From Methanomassiliicoccales archaeon (lineage in GTDB: Archaea; Thermoplasmatota; Thermoplasmata; Methanomassiliicoccales; UBA472): a DNA stretch of 64,000 bases. Below, piece by piece: positions 8,644 to 18,060 of the stretch. The stretch is from the NCBI GenBank assembly GCA_036504055.1, contig DASXVU010000003.1, positions 30,038 through 94,037 of the forward strand, given 5' to 3'. The notes beneath the pieces are model-generated. The model saw nothing but the letters and a program-made list of their open reading frames with translations, was not told the DNA's origin and searched no databases. The position numbers were made by a program, and so were the translations under genes. Each line of letters opens with the position of its first letter. Positions within the stretch are counted from its first letter, which is position 1.

Positions 8644-9759
8644 TTATCCGGGGAGGCCTATCTCCCGATAGGCGGCCAGTATTTCAGCGAAACTTCGATC
8701 GGATTTGAAGCCAGTGGGTGACATGTGGGTTCGGGACGCGTGGCCGATCTGTCTCATTTTTTCCATCAGGACCTCTCGCCTTGGAGGGGACAGCTTGGCC
8801 ACTGAGGACAGTTCGTTGTTCTCATAGAAATAGGGAACATCCAGTTCCTCCTTCCACAGTTCCATGTATTTGGCACATCTGTCCTTCTCCGCCAAGGAAT
8901 CTGGCATCCCCATGGAGCCGAGGAAGTCCTTGTCCGCCAGCGGTCCTAGCCACATCGGTCCGCAGTCCTTCGGGGTCCTCTGGTGCTTCGACGTGGTCCT
9001 TTCATGGGTGGACCGGTCGTATTGCATATACCCGATCTGGTCCAGAGCGGCATCCGCGTGATACGCCGACTGGGGCATCCTCAGGTATAGCCTCATATAA
9101 TGGTCTGCGTAGAAGCACAGCATCGGTACCGTTCCCTTGTCCAGCTTCGCCGCTTCCTTGGCCACGTAACCGATCAGGATGCGAAGGCCGGCCTCATGAC
9201 AGAACTCGCCCCGGCAGGGTATCGCCCCGTATCGGCGGACGCATTTCTTGGACTGCGCCCCGGCCAAGGGAGCGGTGTCGGTGGCCGTGATCGCCAGGAT
9301 GCCGTTCCTTTTCAACGCCTGGAGTGCCGCCGGAATGAAATCCACGGGAGTCCCGAATGGGTCCAGGTCCACATAGTCGTAGTATTCCCTGGCAAGCTGG
9401 CAGCGCAGGTCGTTGTTGATCGCGGTGCAGTTCTCCAGGCCGTTGAGGGCGATGTTCTCCTTGATGAACTCGGCGGCCATTGCATCTCGGTCGCATATGT
9501 CAAAATGGATGTCGGGCCTGACCTCCTTGGCGATCCTCAGCGCCCTCACGCCGGTCGCCGACATGGCGTCTATGGCCGTGCGAACCGTCACCTGCGGTGA
9601 ACTGAAGAACATGACCGAGACATCGCGGTTGAATGCCATCTGGCCGTTGAAGAATACCCGGCCCTGAATCTTTCCGGGACCGTGATCGGTATGGTTGACT
9701 GGGATGTAAATGTCCGTGGCGCCTTCCCGGGCTAGGATGGAGTCAGCCGGCTGGCTCAA
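8644..9759 (-). CDS. trm1: tRNA (guanine(26)-N2)-dimethyltransferase Trm1
   Basis: This 371-residue enzyme methylates G26 of tRNA to m2,2G using SAM. Seen in order are the SAM-binding segment DAMSATGVRALRIAKE, the catalytic DLDPFGTPVDFIPAAL, and the zinc-binding Cys cluster region (KKCVRRYGAIPCRGEFCHE). The start is TTG 9759, overlapping the stop of the upstream NTPase gene (TTTGAG junction), with GGGAGAGC upstream, so translation is coupled. Family membership is clear across the full length. Confidence 0.95.
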   Translation of the reverse strand: MSQPADSILAREGATDIYIPVNHTDHGPGKIQGRVFFNGQMAFNRDVSVMFFSSPQVTVRTAIDAMSATGVRALRIAKEVRPDIHFDICDRDAMAAEFIKENIALNGLENCTAINNDLRCQLAREYYDYVDLDPFGTPVDFIPAALQALKRNGILAITATDTAPLAGAQSKKCVRRYGAIPCRGEFCHEAGLRILIGYVAKEAAKLDKGTVPMLCFYADHYMRLYLRMPQSAYHADAALDQIGYMQYDRSTHERTTSKHQRTPKDCGPMWLGPLADKDFLGSMGMPDSLAEKDRCAKYMELWKEELDVPYFYENNELSSVAKLSPPRREVLMEKMRQIGHASRTHMSPTGFKSDRSFAEILAAYREIGLPG

Positions 9760-10298
9760 AGAAGCTCTCCCTTCATGAGCTTCATTATCTTGTAAGGAAG
9801 CAGGTTCCGGTTGATGGGCGTCACTTCCAATATCCTTACGTCGTCCCGGCGCCGGATGTCCTGAAGGAGCGGGTTCCGCGATTTCTTGTGCAAGGTCAGA
9901 AGGATAGGCTTCTCCACGTCCAACGCTGCCTTGACCGCGTTAACGAACTTCTCGCTCTCGACCTCGATCTTCCCGACCTCATCGATAACGATGACGTCGG
10001 ACTCGGCGCAAGCCGTCTCCAGCGCCCGGACGCCGACATCCTCCAGCACACTGAGGTCGATGCCATACTTGCCGACCATGAACTTGCTCACAATGTCCGT
10101 GGAGGCCAGCACTCCCTTCTCCTTGGTGCGCCAGTCGATTACGTAGAAACCGCTTCGTTTCTTATCGTCCAAAATAGGTTCGGTGATCATGCCACCGACC
10201 TTGAGGCCCTCTGTCTCGAGCATTTCGATAACCTTTACCAGGGTGTGCGTCTTGCCCGCACTTGGAAGGCCAGTTATACCGATCTTTATGTTGTTCAT
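9756..10298 (-). CDS. THEP1-type nucleoside-triphosphatase
   Basis: This 180-residue P-loop protein has Walker A GLPSAGKT at residues 9-16 and Walker B VIVIDEVGKIE in the middle, the pattern of THEP1/NTPase_1 family enzymes that hydrolyse ATP and GTP in vitro with unknown cellular role. The frame extends to 10343, but ATG 10298 is preceded by GGTGA and starts directly at the first beta strand (MNNIKIGITG). It overlaps trm1 by 4 nt. The link to tRNA modification is by position only. Confidence 0.9.
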   Translation of the reverse strand: MNNIKIGITGLPSAGKTHTLVKVIEMLETEGLKVGGMITEPILDDKKRSGFYVIDWRTKEKGVLASTDIVSKFMVGKYGIDLSVLEDVGVRALETACAESDVIVIDEVGKIEVESEKFVNAVKAALDVEKPILLTLHKKSRNPLLQDIRRRDDVRILEVTPINRNLLPYKIMKLMKGELL

Positions 10299-10419
10299 TA
10301 AATTCACCGAAGGGCGAACCAGGCCCTCACCGCTATTCCGCAATAGGAATTACCCGTAACGCGTTTGGGGCTATTTATCTTTTCGATGGAAAAAATTAGA
10401 CCATACATAGGAAAAAGGA

Positions 10420-10815
10420 CTACTCCTCCAGTATAGACCTGACGTACATCAGGGGATAATGTAGCTCCTCGATGTATCTCATCTCGGCGACGACGGTCAC
10501 TCCATCCATCTTCACCGTTAGGATGACATCCATCATCGGGCCGGTCAAGGTCTGATAGTCGTACTCATCCGATTTCCGACGCAACGCATCCCTGGAGATA
10601 TGAACCTTGACATCCTTGACGAACGGCTGCACCCGCACGCCATCCTGGATCGCCTTTTCCAGCGAATCCACACTGGTGGAACTGAGGGGGGTGCCGACGA
10701 ACTGGTGGTAGATGGTTCCCAGTTTGATCCCCGCTTCGAACACCACCCTTTCCCTCTGGCTGCAGTTGAAGTATTTGTCCGCCAGATTCTCACGCTTGCT
10801 CGGCAAGAGGCTCAC
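10420..10815 (-). CDS. mptD: Archaeal dihydroneopterin aldolase MptD
   Basis: This 131-residue protein matches the archaeal DHNA family (MptD), which cleaves 7,8-dihydroneopterin to 6-hydroxymethyl-dihydropterin for tetrahydromethanopterin synthesis. The signature RERVVFEAGIKLGTIYHQFVGTP and the ending ELHYPLMYVRSIL are conserved hallmarks. The start is GTG 10815 with AGGAGATA a few bases upstream. A TATA-like ACTTTATA on the minus strand at about 10845-10853 would drive it. The gene supports a pterin-type C1 carrier in this organism. Confidence 0.9.
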   Translation of the reverse strand: MSLLPSKRENLADKYFNCSQRERVVFEAGIKLGTIYHQFVGTPLSSTSVDSLEKAIQDGVRVQPFVKDVKVHISRDALRRKSDEYDYQTLTGPMMDVILTVKMDGVTVVAEMRYIEELHYPLMYVRSILEE

Positions 10816-10926
10816 TATCTCCTGGGAGTGTAATGTTGCCGGCCTATAAAGTTGGAACGCTTGTTACCGTTCACCGGCTAAAAGATAATTATAGGGTCCG
10901 TGCCCAAACGTCTCTGAGATGAGCGG

Positions 10927-11811
10927 ATGAAATCAAGGGTGTGCATGGCGGTTGGTCCCGACCGCAAAGCTTGTACAAGGAAGGTGGTCGAGGCATTCGG
11001 TCTGCCAGAATTGAACGGCAAGACTGTATTGATAAAACCGAACTTCAATACTGCCGACCCGACCCCGGGATCCACCCATAACGATACCTTGGAATCGATG
11101 GTCAGGATTGTCCAGCAGAGCGGTCCGAAGAGCTTGATGGTCGGTGACCGGAGCGGCCCGGCAAACACCAGAGAGGTGTTCCAAGAAAAGGGAATATTCG
11201 CGATGGCAGATCGCCTAGGGTTCGATACCGTCATCTTTGACGAGATCCCAAAGTCTCTGTTTGCCAGGATAAGTCCTCCAGGGTCCCATTGGCGGGATGG
11301 GTTCATGATCGCGAGGCCCGTGTTGGAGGCTGATGTGGTGGTGACGTTGTGCTGCCTGAAGACCCATGGCTTCGGTGGGCATTTCACCATGTCGCTGAAA
11401 GTGACGACCGGAATGGTGGCCGGATCGAACATGCGCGAACTGCACTCCTCTGACCACATCCGGGAGATGATCGCCGAGATGAATGTGGCCTACCGCCCAA
11501 AACTCATCATAATGGATGGGGTGGAGGCTTTCGTTGATGGAGGCCCCATGACAGGGACCCGATGGCAGGCCAACACCACCCTGGCTTCGGACGACCGGGT
11601 GGCCATGGATGCGGTGGGGGTGGCGGCCTTGAAGATGCATGGCACCACCAAGGCGATCGAATCAAAGCGGATCTTTGAACAGGACCAAATACGAAGGGCG
11701 GTGGAGCTGGGCATAGGAGTTTCATCACCCGAGGAAATTGAATTGGTACCGGTGGATGACGCCTCAGAAGGTTTGGTGGCAAAGCTCCGGGACACGCTCT
11801 TCAGCGCCTGA
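10927..11811 (+). CDS. DUF362-domain protein
   Basis: This 294-residue protein is a DUF362 family member. Recognisable parts are VLIKPNFNTADPTPGSTHNDTLE, the GDRSGP segment, LEADVVVTLCCLKTHGFGG near the centre and an IIMDGVEAFVDGGPMTG region. DUF362 proteins often occur with Fe-S proteins and have no defined reaction. This one lacks the C-terminal ferredoxin some members carry, but the next gene encodes a 4Fe-4S reductase 40 nt downstream, which could provide it. A TATA-like GATAATTATAGGG lies at 10883-10895. Confidence 0.85.
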   Translation: MKSRVCMAVGPDRKACTRKVVEAFGLPELNGKTVLIKPNFNTADPTPGSTHNDTLESMVRIVQQSGPKSLMVGDRSGPANTREVFQEKGIFAMADRLGFDTVIFDEIPKSLFARISPPGSHWRDGFMIARPVLEADVVVTLCCLKTHGFGGHFTMSLKVTTGMVAGSNMRELHSSDHIREMIAEMNVAYRPKLIIMDGVEAFVDGGPMTGTRWQANTTLASDDRVAMDAVGVAALKMHGTTKAIESKRIFEQDQIRRAVELGIGVSSPEEIELVPVDDASEGLVAKLRDTLFSA

Positions 11812-11851
11812 GAAAAATGTTATTGCCGTGCATACGATAATCCAGGCCGCC

Positions 11852-12591
11852 ATGTTGCCGTCGGGAGAACTGGAGCAGATCAAGAACGAGATCCATTCAA
11901 TAATCACCTCTTATGGCCTGGCCAAGGTAGGATATGCCCCGATGGAAGGGATACCGGTCCTTGGGAGCGTTTCAAGGTTGGGCCGAGGCATGAATCATGC
12001 CATCAGTCTTCTGTGGGAAATACCGATGCAGGCAGCTTATGAAAGATCTAAGGTAGACCGTTACTATGAATGCATGGTCCATGCCAGGAGCCTACAGGAC
12101 GAAGTTGCGACCTCAATCGCGGACCTGATCAAGGATCATGGACACCATGCGCTGCCGGTGACCATTGCCTTCCCCATGGACCGAGAATTGATCACCGGCC
12201 AGATATCCCACAAGGCAGTAGCTTACCAGGCCGGTCTAGGTTGGATCGGAAAGAGCAGTCTATTGATAACCCCCGAATTTGGCCCCAGGGTCCGGTTGTG
12301 CACTGTCCTGACCGATGTCCGGTTGGACCAAGGGGCCAAACCGTTGAATAACCATTGTGGCGAATGCACCAGATGCATCGACGTCTGTCCCATTAAAGCA
12401 ATAAAGAATAACGATCCCGATCATGATCCATCGGACCGGGCGGAGGTGTTTGATCGCATGATATGCCATCGGAGGGAAGAGCAGTGGCTGAAACGGTCTC
12501 CTCCGAAATTCTGCGCACAATGCGTGTCCACTGTCCATGGGGAAAACCGGATGAGCGCTGTTCTTCCCGCCGAGTCTACGATATTTCGTAA
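11852..12591 (+). pseudogene. QueG-like 4Fe-4S reductase with a probable 1-nt frameshift near its C-terminus
   Basis: The frame from ATG 11852 encodes a protein related to epoxyqueuosine reductase (QueG-like, without HEAT repeats). It has AVAYQAGLGWIGKSSLLI, then the first ferredoxin motif CGECTRCIDVCPIKAI at about residues 168-183. The second cluster starts CAQCVST, but the frame then leaves the expected pattern and ends at 12637. Moving by one base near 12530 restores CAQCVST-CPWGKPDERC, the canonical CxxCxxxCP, and a stop at 12589-12591. A one-base deletion or sequencing error is likely; without repair only part of the second cluster forms. A start at GTG 11828 is also possible. Confidence 0.75.
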
Positions 12592-12654
12592 TCGTCACCA
12601 AAACGGAAATATACCGGCTGCTCCAGTCGTTCCATAAAGACAAGGAGTGATGAC

Positions 12655-13272
12655 ATGGAAGTCGGAAAGAAATACGAACTGCCGCCGCTGAAGTACGGCT
12701 ACAAGGACCTTGCGCCGTTCCTGTCCGAGGAACAGCTGATGCTGCATCACGACAAACACCACGCCGCCTATGTCAATGGTGCCAATGCGATCCTAGACAA
12801 GCTTGCGGCCGCCAGGAAGGACAATGTTGACCTGGACATGAAGGCGATCGAGAAGGAGTTTTCCTTCAATGTAGGAGGCCATCATCTGCATAAGATGTTC
12901 TGGATGAACCTGGCCCCGACCAGTCAAGGGGGCGGACAGCCAGGTGGAAAGCTTGGAGACGCGCTTGTAGCCGAGTTCGGTTCCTTCGAACGGTTCAAGA
13001 AGGAGTTCAGCGCAGTTGCCACCAGCACCGAAGGGTCAGGATGGGCCGCACTGGCGTTCTGCCGGATGACTCAGAGGCCGGTGATAATGCAGGTCGAGAA
13101 GCACAACATCAACGTCATTCCAGGATACAAGATCCTCATGGTCCTGGACGTATGGGAGCACGCCTATTACGTGGACTACAAGAACCTGAGGCCAAAGTAC
13201 GTAGAGGCATTCTGGAACAACGTCAACTGGGACTTCGTCGCGGAACAGTTCGAAAAGGTCGCCCAGAAGTGA
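12655..13272 (+). CDS. sod: Iron/manganese superoxide dismutase
   Basis: This 205-residue cytoplasmic enzyme disproportionates superoxide. Metal ligands are visible: His31 in [11 protein letters not shown], His79 in [10 protein letters not shown], and Asp165 and His169 in DVWEHAYY. No signal peptide is present. Start ATG 12655 follows AAGGAGTGATGAC. The metal cannot be settled from these motifs alone. Presence of SOD beside a hemerythrin and Cys-rich proteins elsewhere in the window suggests oxygen exposure tolerance in an otherwise anaerobic-looking genome. Confidence 0.96.
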   Translation: MEVGKKYELPPLKYGYKDLAPFLSEEQLMLHHDKHHAAYVNGANAILDKLAAARKDNVDLDMKAIEKEFSFNVGGHHLHKMFWMNLAPTSQGGGQPGGKLGDALVAEFGSFERFKKEFSAVATSTEGSGWAALAFCRMTQRPVIMQVEKHNINVIPGYKILMVLDVWEHAYYVDYKNLRPKYVEAFWNNVNWDFVAEQFEKVAQK

Positions 13273-13380
13273 TCTGGGTAAACATCAGTCCTCAAACAGG
13301 TCGGGAACGACCGGGCCAGCCCTGCAGCGTCCGGGGTTGGCCGCCAAGTTTTTAATACCGCCTTCAGCATCGCAATTCCA

Positions 13381-14289
13381 ATGCAGGACTGGGAAAGAAT
13401 CCAGGAGCTGAAGAAGGAGAAGAACGCCGTCATCCTGGCGCACAACTATCAGCCTCCTGAGATCCAGGAGATAGCGGATTTCGTGGGCGATTCTCTAGGC
13501 CTTTCGGTTCAGGCGACCAAGACCACGGCCGATGTCATCATTTTCTGCGGCGTCGACTTCATGGCCGAGTCGGCCAAGGTCCTGAACCCATCCAGGACCG
13601 TGATATTGCCTGAGCCTCAGGCCATGTGTCCTATGGCGGCCATGTGTGACGCCGAATCGTTGCACGAGGTTCGCATGAAATACCCGGAGGCGGCGGTCGT
13701 CGCTTACGTCAACACTTCCGCAGCCTGCAAGGCGGAAACCGACGTGTGCTGCACATCGTCCAATGCGGTGAAGGTGGTCGGCAATCTCGATGCCAGGCAG
13801 ATCCTCTTCGTTCCAGACTGCAATCTGGGCTATTACGTTCAGAGGTTCTTCCGGGAAAAGGAGATAATAGTCTGGCCCGGCTTCTGCCCTACCCACGACC
13901 TGATATCGCCAGAGGCCATAACCCTGCTCAAGAAATCACACCCCAAGGCATTGGTCTTGGTCCACCCCGAGTGCCGTCCAGAGGTCATCGACATGGCGGA
14001 TAAGGTGGCATCCACTGAAGGCATATTGAAGTTTGCCAAATCATCCGACGCCCAAGAGTTCATTATCGCCACCGAGGGCACGATGACCTATCGGTTGCAA
14101 AAGGAGAACCCGGATAAGAGGTTCTATTCCATTGAAGGGGCGATCTGCCCGACCATGAAGATGATCACAAGGCAGATGGTCATCAAATGTCTGGAGACCC
14201 TGCAGCCGACCATCGAGCTGCCGGCGGACGTGATCGAAAAGGCGAGGAAACCGCTCGAACGCATGATGGAGATCGGGAGAGGGGATTAG
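13381..14289 (+). CDS. nadA: Quinolinate synthase NadA
   Basis: This 302-residue 4Fe-4S enzyme condenses iminoaspartate with dihydroxyacetone phosphate to quinolinate for NAD synthesis. Conserved parts are ILAHNYQPPEIQEIADFVGD near the N-terminus, FCGVDFMAESAKVL, the MCPMAAMCD segment, YVNTSAACKAETDVCCTSSNA, FCPTHD, HPECRPEV and GAICPTMKMI; three of these cysteines hold the cluster. ATG 13381 lies about 29 nt after a TATA-like TTTTTAATACC at 13347-13357, suggesting a leaderless mRNA. No nadB or nadC is nearby. Confidence 0.96.
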   Translation: MQDWERIQELKKEKNAVILAHNYQPPEIQEIADFVGDSLGLSVQATKTTADVIIFCGVDFMAESAKVLNPSRTVILPEPQAMCPMAAMCDAESLHEVRMKYPEAAVVAYVNTSAACKAETDVCCTSSNAVKVVGNLDARQILFVPDCNLGYYVQRFFREKEIIVWPGFCPTHDLISPEAITLLKKSHPKALVLVHPECRPEVIDMADKVASTEGILKFAKSSDAQEFIIATEGTMTYRLQKENPDKRFYSIEGAICPTMKMITRQMVIKCLETLQPTIELPADVIEKARKPLERMMEIGRGD

Positions 14290-14576
14290 GGGATTCCAGA
14301 CGAGATTATCCGTGGCCCGATAATTTTAAAAGTCATTGAATAATAAATAATAGGACCCCCCCACACGATGAGGAATAGGCCTGGGGGGCCGGTATACTTA
14401 ACCAGATGAAAGTTCACTTCGGGCTTGTCGTTGATGCCGATCAGTACCAGTCCCATCCCTGTTGCGATCAATCCAATATCGTGCGATGTAGTTCCGAATA
14501 TTATGAACAGGCCAATGACGAAGACGATACCACCGATGATGTAGATCGGGGCGGTGCCGAGGTCTCCTCTGTTCAT
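14286..14576 (-). CDS. Small membrane protein, unknown function
   Basis: This 96-residue protein has two or three hydrophobic segments (IYIIGGIVFVIGLFIIFG, then a GLIATGMGLVLIGI stretch and a weaker C-terminal one). It is not recognised. ATG 14576, with TAGG just upstream, is chosen over a longer frame from 14612. It meets nadA tail to tail with a 4-nt overlap. A run of seven C residues at 14356-14362 sits in its C-terminal coding part, so the last residues could be altered by a homopolymer error. Confidence 0.55.
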   Translation of the reverse strand: MNRGDLGTAPIYIIGGIVFVIGLFIIFGTTSHDIGLIATGMGLVLIGINDKPEVNFHLVKYTGPPGLFLIVWGGPIIYYSMTFKIIGPRIISSGIP

Positions 14577-14753
14577 CCTATTATCGATTATCAAATCTCT
14601 GCCCCTGTCCAATTTCCTTCCCCACGAGGCATGGGGCTTTCATACCTAAGAATTTTATGTCGATTTTCAAAAAATATTGACTATTTCTTGCTGGTATGTG
14701 AATGATAAAGGTGATCGGAGATATGCCATGTTCGGCATATTCCGTGATCGTTG

Positions 14754-15245
14754 CTACTCCTCGTCGTCTTCCTCTTCCGGGATAAGGATGAACTGGTCTT
14801 CCTGCTCGCTGCCGCGGAAGCCGCGTATGAGTTCGTCAAAGACGTAAACGATCTCCACGATCTCGAAGTTCATATGCTTCTTGTTCATGAACGCCTCGAT
14901 CCAGGAGTTGATCTTGTCACCGACCTGCTCTGCTTCTTTTGTGAACTTTGGAAACTCCAGCACTTCATCTTCGTATATGATGACCGAGCCGCCCATCTCC
15001 CCATCGATCAGGTACTTGATCGCCAGAACGATCTCTTCGACGGATAGGTCTGGATATGTCAGGTCCAACTGATGCCCTATCGAATCTATCAAAGGAAACA
15101 TCTTACTGACCCGGGCTTCAAGCGCTATCTCCATCGCATCCTCATCCAGGTCTCCTAGGTCGGCGACCAAATCTTCACGGTAATCGTAATAGTCCTTCTC
15201 GTAATACTTTTGCAGCAATCTCTCCATCTTGTCGTCCATGGCCAT
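14754..15245 (-). CDS. Acidic soluble protein, unknown function
   Basis: This 163-residue protein has an aromatic and acidic N-terminus (YYEKDYYDYRED) and a strongly acidic C-terminal tail of glutamates and aspartates. Predicted helices fill the middle and no membrane segment or catalytic motif is evident. ATG 15245 with AAGGA about 10 nt upstream is preferred; the open frame runs to 15356 but that part looks non-coding. It is divergent from the beta-propeller surface protein gene. Function unknown. Confidence 0.65.
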   Translation of the reverse strand: MAMDDKMERLLQKYYEKDYYDYREDLVADLGDLDEDAMEIALEARVSKMFPLIDSIGHQLDLTYPDLSVEEIVLAIKYLIDGEMGGSVIIYEDEVLEFPKFTKEAEQVGDKINSWIEAFMNKKHMNFEIVEIVYVFDELIRGFRGSEQEDQFILIPEEEDDEE

Positions 15246-15374
15246 CGACAAACGTTCCTTGATAAAATCATTACCGGTCGATGATGGAGCGGCGGTATTG
15301 ATGAAATGCGTCGCTAACGTTCCGCAACCCATCTGAAATAGAACTATCGTCCACAAACCGAATTAATCACTATC

Positions 15375-16883
15375 ATGTTTATGTCCACTATGAAGGTCAG
15401 TGGGGAAGTAGTAGCAATGAGGTCATGGGCGGCCATCATTATTGTGGGGATGATGATGGCTATGCCCATCTTTGGAAGCGTTCAGGGAAGTTACATTAAT
15501 TCAAACCAAGGACTATCGATGGCAGGAGGAAACCCCCAAAATAATGGTCTAAGTCAATACAATACAACGAACGTGGGGAACCGGACGCAGTGGATCCTTT
15601 CAATGGACATCCTGCCATATATCGGAAAGACATTTTTTGATCTTTCCGGGTTCTGCATCGGTCCAGATGGAACGATCTATGCACAAAAACAGGACTATGA
15701 GTCGCCATCAAAGAGAGGTCTCGTTGCCATCAATCCGTGGGGGACTTTGAAGTGGTTTTCCACGGCGACCGCAGGATACGGTGAGGTAGGTCCTAGCCTC
15801 GTTGTTGGGGCCGATGGCTATATCTATTGCATTTGCAACCTAGCTCAACAGACACCACCGGATCCAGTAACGGGAAATTATCAGATAAACGTCGATAACC
15901 GGATATTGGCATTGAACCCAGAGGACGGCTCTAAGAGATGGGATTACGCTTCATCGGGAGGGAGCCTTTCTCAATACAATCAATTGGCCGTTTGTCCCAA
16001 TGGATTGCTTGTCTTTACTGCGATCAGTTCGGGCGTTAGCTCGGTAACCGCACTATATTCCAATGGTTCGTTAGCCTGGGAGGTTCCTATCAATGGATTA
16101 GTAAATATGATTGCGGTCAGCAGTAATTCCACATCTTATGTGGTTTCAGCTGATGGACACTTCTTTTCAATAGATCCTAACGGGAATATATTATGGAGTG
16201 TGTCAGGTGTGGTCCAGAATGGGAGCTTCAAATCAATATCCCTCGACAACCACGATAATATCTATCTGTTGGCAAATTCCGCAGATTACTCTGCGGATCA
16301 TTTGTTTAAATATTATCCCAATGGCACGATGGATTGGGCCTATGAACCCGCTAATTATACGATCACTCCTCCTGTGATGGACATTCATGACAACATTTAC
16401 TTCAGCTATACAAAAATCATTAAGGGTACTGTGCAAGGCGGCTCCCCAACCACTGGGATAATGTCCATGAATCCCGAAGGTCAGCCCAGATGGACGATCC
16501 ACTCGGAATCCGGACCTATGGCTGTAAGCGCAGACGGGATCATATATGTGGCCTCAGATCATCTGATGGCGCTGAACGACAGTGGCACCATCTTGTGGGA
16601 AAAAGATGGGCTGCACCCTCCCTCACTCATTGATCAATCCCAATCAGGTCAGACTGGCGAAGGTGTCGTTATTGGTCAAGATGGAACAGTGTTCTTTCTC
16701 TACTCGTTGAGTTTGCCAGGTGGGCAATTGGAATATTTCCTCGGAATCAAAGGGACACCAACACCTGGTGACCCTGGTCTGGACCAACAGACGATCATCC
16801 CGATTATCGCGGCAATGGCGATGTTTGCGTTGGTTATTGTTCTGTTCATAGTGAAGAAAAGAAGTGGGAGGTTGGAGCATTGA
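15375..16883 (+). CDS. Exported PQQ-like beta-propeller protein with C-terminal membrane anchor
   Basis: This 502-residue protein has an N-terminal signal peptide (hydrophobic stretch at about residues 17-33) and repeated blades of the type DGTIY-x-AINPWGTLKW and NGSLAWEVP, characteristic of PQQ-like/YncE beta-propellers. A single C-terminal helix (IIPIIAAMAMFALVIVLFIV) is followed by a basic KKRSGR tail, anchoring it with the propeller outside. It overlaps the next membrane gene by 3-4 nt. Base use is more AT-rich than neighbouring housekeeping genes. It likely binds a ligand or partner at the cell surface; a quinone enzyme activity is not supported. Confidence 0.85.
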   Translation: MFMSTMKVSGEVVAMRSWAAIIIVGMMMAMPIFGSVQGSYINSNQGLSMAGGNPQNNGLSQYNTTNVGNRTQWILSMDILPYIGKTFFDLSGFCIGPDGTIYAQKQDYESPSKRGLVAINPWGTLKWFSTATAGYGEVGPSLVVGADGYIYCICNLAQQTPPDPVTGNYQINVDNRILALNPEDGSKRWDYASSGGSLSQYNQLAVCPNGLLVFTAISSGVSSVTALYSNGSLAWEVPINGLVNMIAVSSNSTSYVVSADGHFFSIDPNGNILWSVSGVVQNGSFKSISLDNHDNIYLLANSADYSADHLFKYYPNGTMDWAYEPANYTITPPVMDIHDNIYFSYTKIIKGTVQGGSPTTGIMSMNPEGQPRWTIHSESGPMAVSADGIIYVASDHLMALNDSGTILWEKDGLHPPSLIDQSQSGQTGEGVVIGQDGTVFFLYSLSLPGGQLEYFLGIKGTPTPGDPGLDQQTIIPIIAAMAMFALVIVLFIVKKRSGRLEH

Positions 16884-17605
16884 CTTCAGGCATCGAGGAG
16901 ATACTTCTGGCTTCCAGCATTCTGATCGCCCCGGTCGGGATCTGCATCACTTTGGTCTCTTTGAGAAGTTATCTGAAGTTCCGAAATTGGAGACTTCTAT
17001 TCCTCAGTGCTGCATTTTTGCTCCTTTCTATTCCGCCGACCATCAATGTTTTTCTGGCTACATACGGCAGCTTTTCATTTGACATATCACCCTGGTCATA
17101 CAGTATATTGAGATATGTCTCCTTCATCTTTTCATTGTCTTCAGTATTGCCCTTCGCTCTGTTGGCATATGTGTATATCAACGAAAGAAAGACCCAATCG
17201 ATAAGGATCTCGCGGAACTTATGGATCGTAGGGGGTATCATATTTCTGGGCCAACTTGGATTAATAGTATACGAGGTGGTCTCCAGCTATAATCTGCCTT
17301 ACGGAAACAGCAGCTGGTACCAGCCATATCTAATCGATTACATCTTTGGAGGCGTAGCCAGTTTATTGATCATAATGATCGTCATATCACTATTCGCCTA
17401 TTATCGAGCCAAAAGGACGAAGAATACGTTATTGGTGATAATCGGATTCATATTCCTATTTGTTGGCTACGGATATGGGGTGCCGTTATTCTCCATTTTT
17501 CAAGGCACTTACTTGAATTATAATTACTACGGTTTGCAGTATTTCTTTGAACTGATAGGATTCATCGCATTTCTGGTCGCCTTGATTCGATTGAAGGTAT
17601 CATAA
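16880..17605 (+). CDS. Polytopic membrane protein of unknown function
   Basis: This 241-residue protein has about seven hydrophobic segments, an out/in pattern resembling small receptor-like membrane proteins, and no catalytic motif I can name. The start is TTG 16880, overlapping the TGA of the propeller gene, with GGGAGG upstream. Its stop overlaps the ATG of the winged-helix gene by 1 nt, so all three are tightly coupled. An arrangement of surface propeller, membrane protein and cytoplasmic DNA-binding protein suggests signalling across the membrane, which is inference. Confidence 0.75.
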   Translation: MTSGIEEILLASSILIAPVGICITLVSLRSYLKFRNWRLLFLSAAFLLLSIPPTINVFLATYGSFSFDISPWSYSILRYVSFIFSLSSVLPFALLAYVYINERKTQSIRISRNLWIVGGIIFLGQLGLIVYEVVSSYNLPYGNSSWYQPYLIDYIFGGVASLLIIMIVISLFAYYRAKRTKNTLLVIIGFIFLFVGYGYGVPLFSIFQGTYLNYNYYGLQYFFELIGFIAFLVALIRLKVS

Positions 17606-17892
17606 TGATCGAGGGATCGTCCCAATATCGATCCAGGTGCCGGATCTATGCTGATATCCTAAGAGCGATCCAGGAGAGCGAACAGGCAAAGGTTTCCTAT
17701 CTTCTTCATAAAGCCAATCTGTCCCACGAACGGCTACTGAATCATCTGACCAAAATAACTGCCTTGGGGCTGATCGAAAAGAGGTCCGACGGTGAAACTG
17801 TCTATTTTGTTATTACCCAGAAAGGTAGGAAATATTTGATGGAGTTCGCCAAAGTTCAGGAGTTCGGGGATGCATTCGGCATTGATGTGTAG
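17605..17892 (+). CDS. Winged-helix transcription regulator (HTH_45-like)
   Basis: This 95-residue DNA-binding protein fits the archaeal small winged-helix type: RIYADILRAIQ, then the helix-turn-helix KVSYLLHKANLSHERLLNHLTKI, a wing with YFVITQKGRKYL and a short C-terminal helix. It starts at ATG 17605 within the stop of the preceding gene. In archaea such proteins often act as dimers and respond to partners through the C-terminal helix. It probably regulates its own operon. No gene is seen in the 168 nt that follow up to the convergent LysE gene. Confidence 0.85.
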   Translation: MIEGSSQYRSRCRIYADILRAIQESEQAKVSYLLHKANLSHERLLNHLTKITALGLIEKRSDGETVYFVITQKGRKYLMEFAKVQEFGDAFGIDV

Positions 17893-18060
17893 TTGCATAA
17901 GGAATACAACTGGATACCAACTCGATAGCCGACATATATTCTGGCCATGATGAATTTCCCATCATCCTGGCTTGTCTGCTCATGGCAGTCAAGAATTTTA
18001 TATGGCATATCTCTATATTTTATTTACGTTCGATCGGGTATATGGTGCCGATATGCTTGC

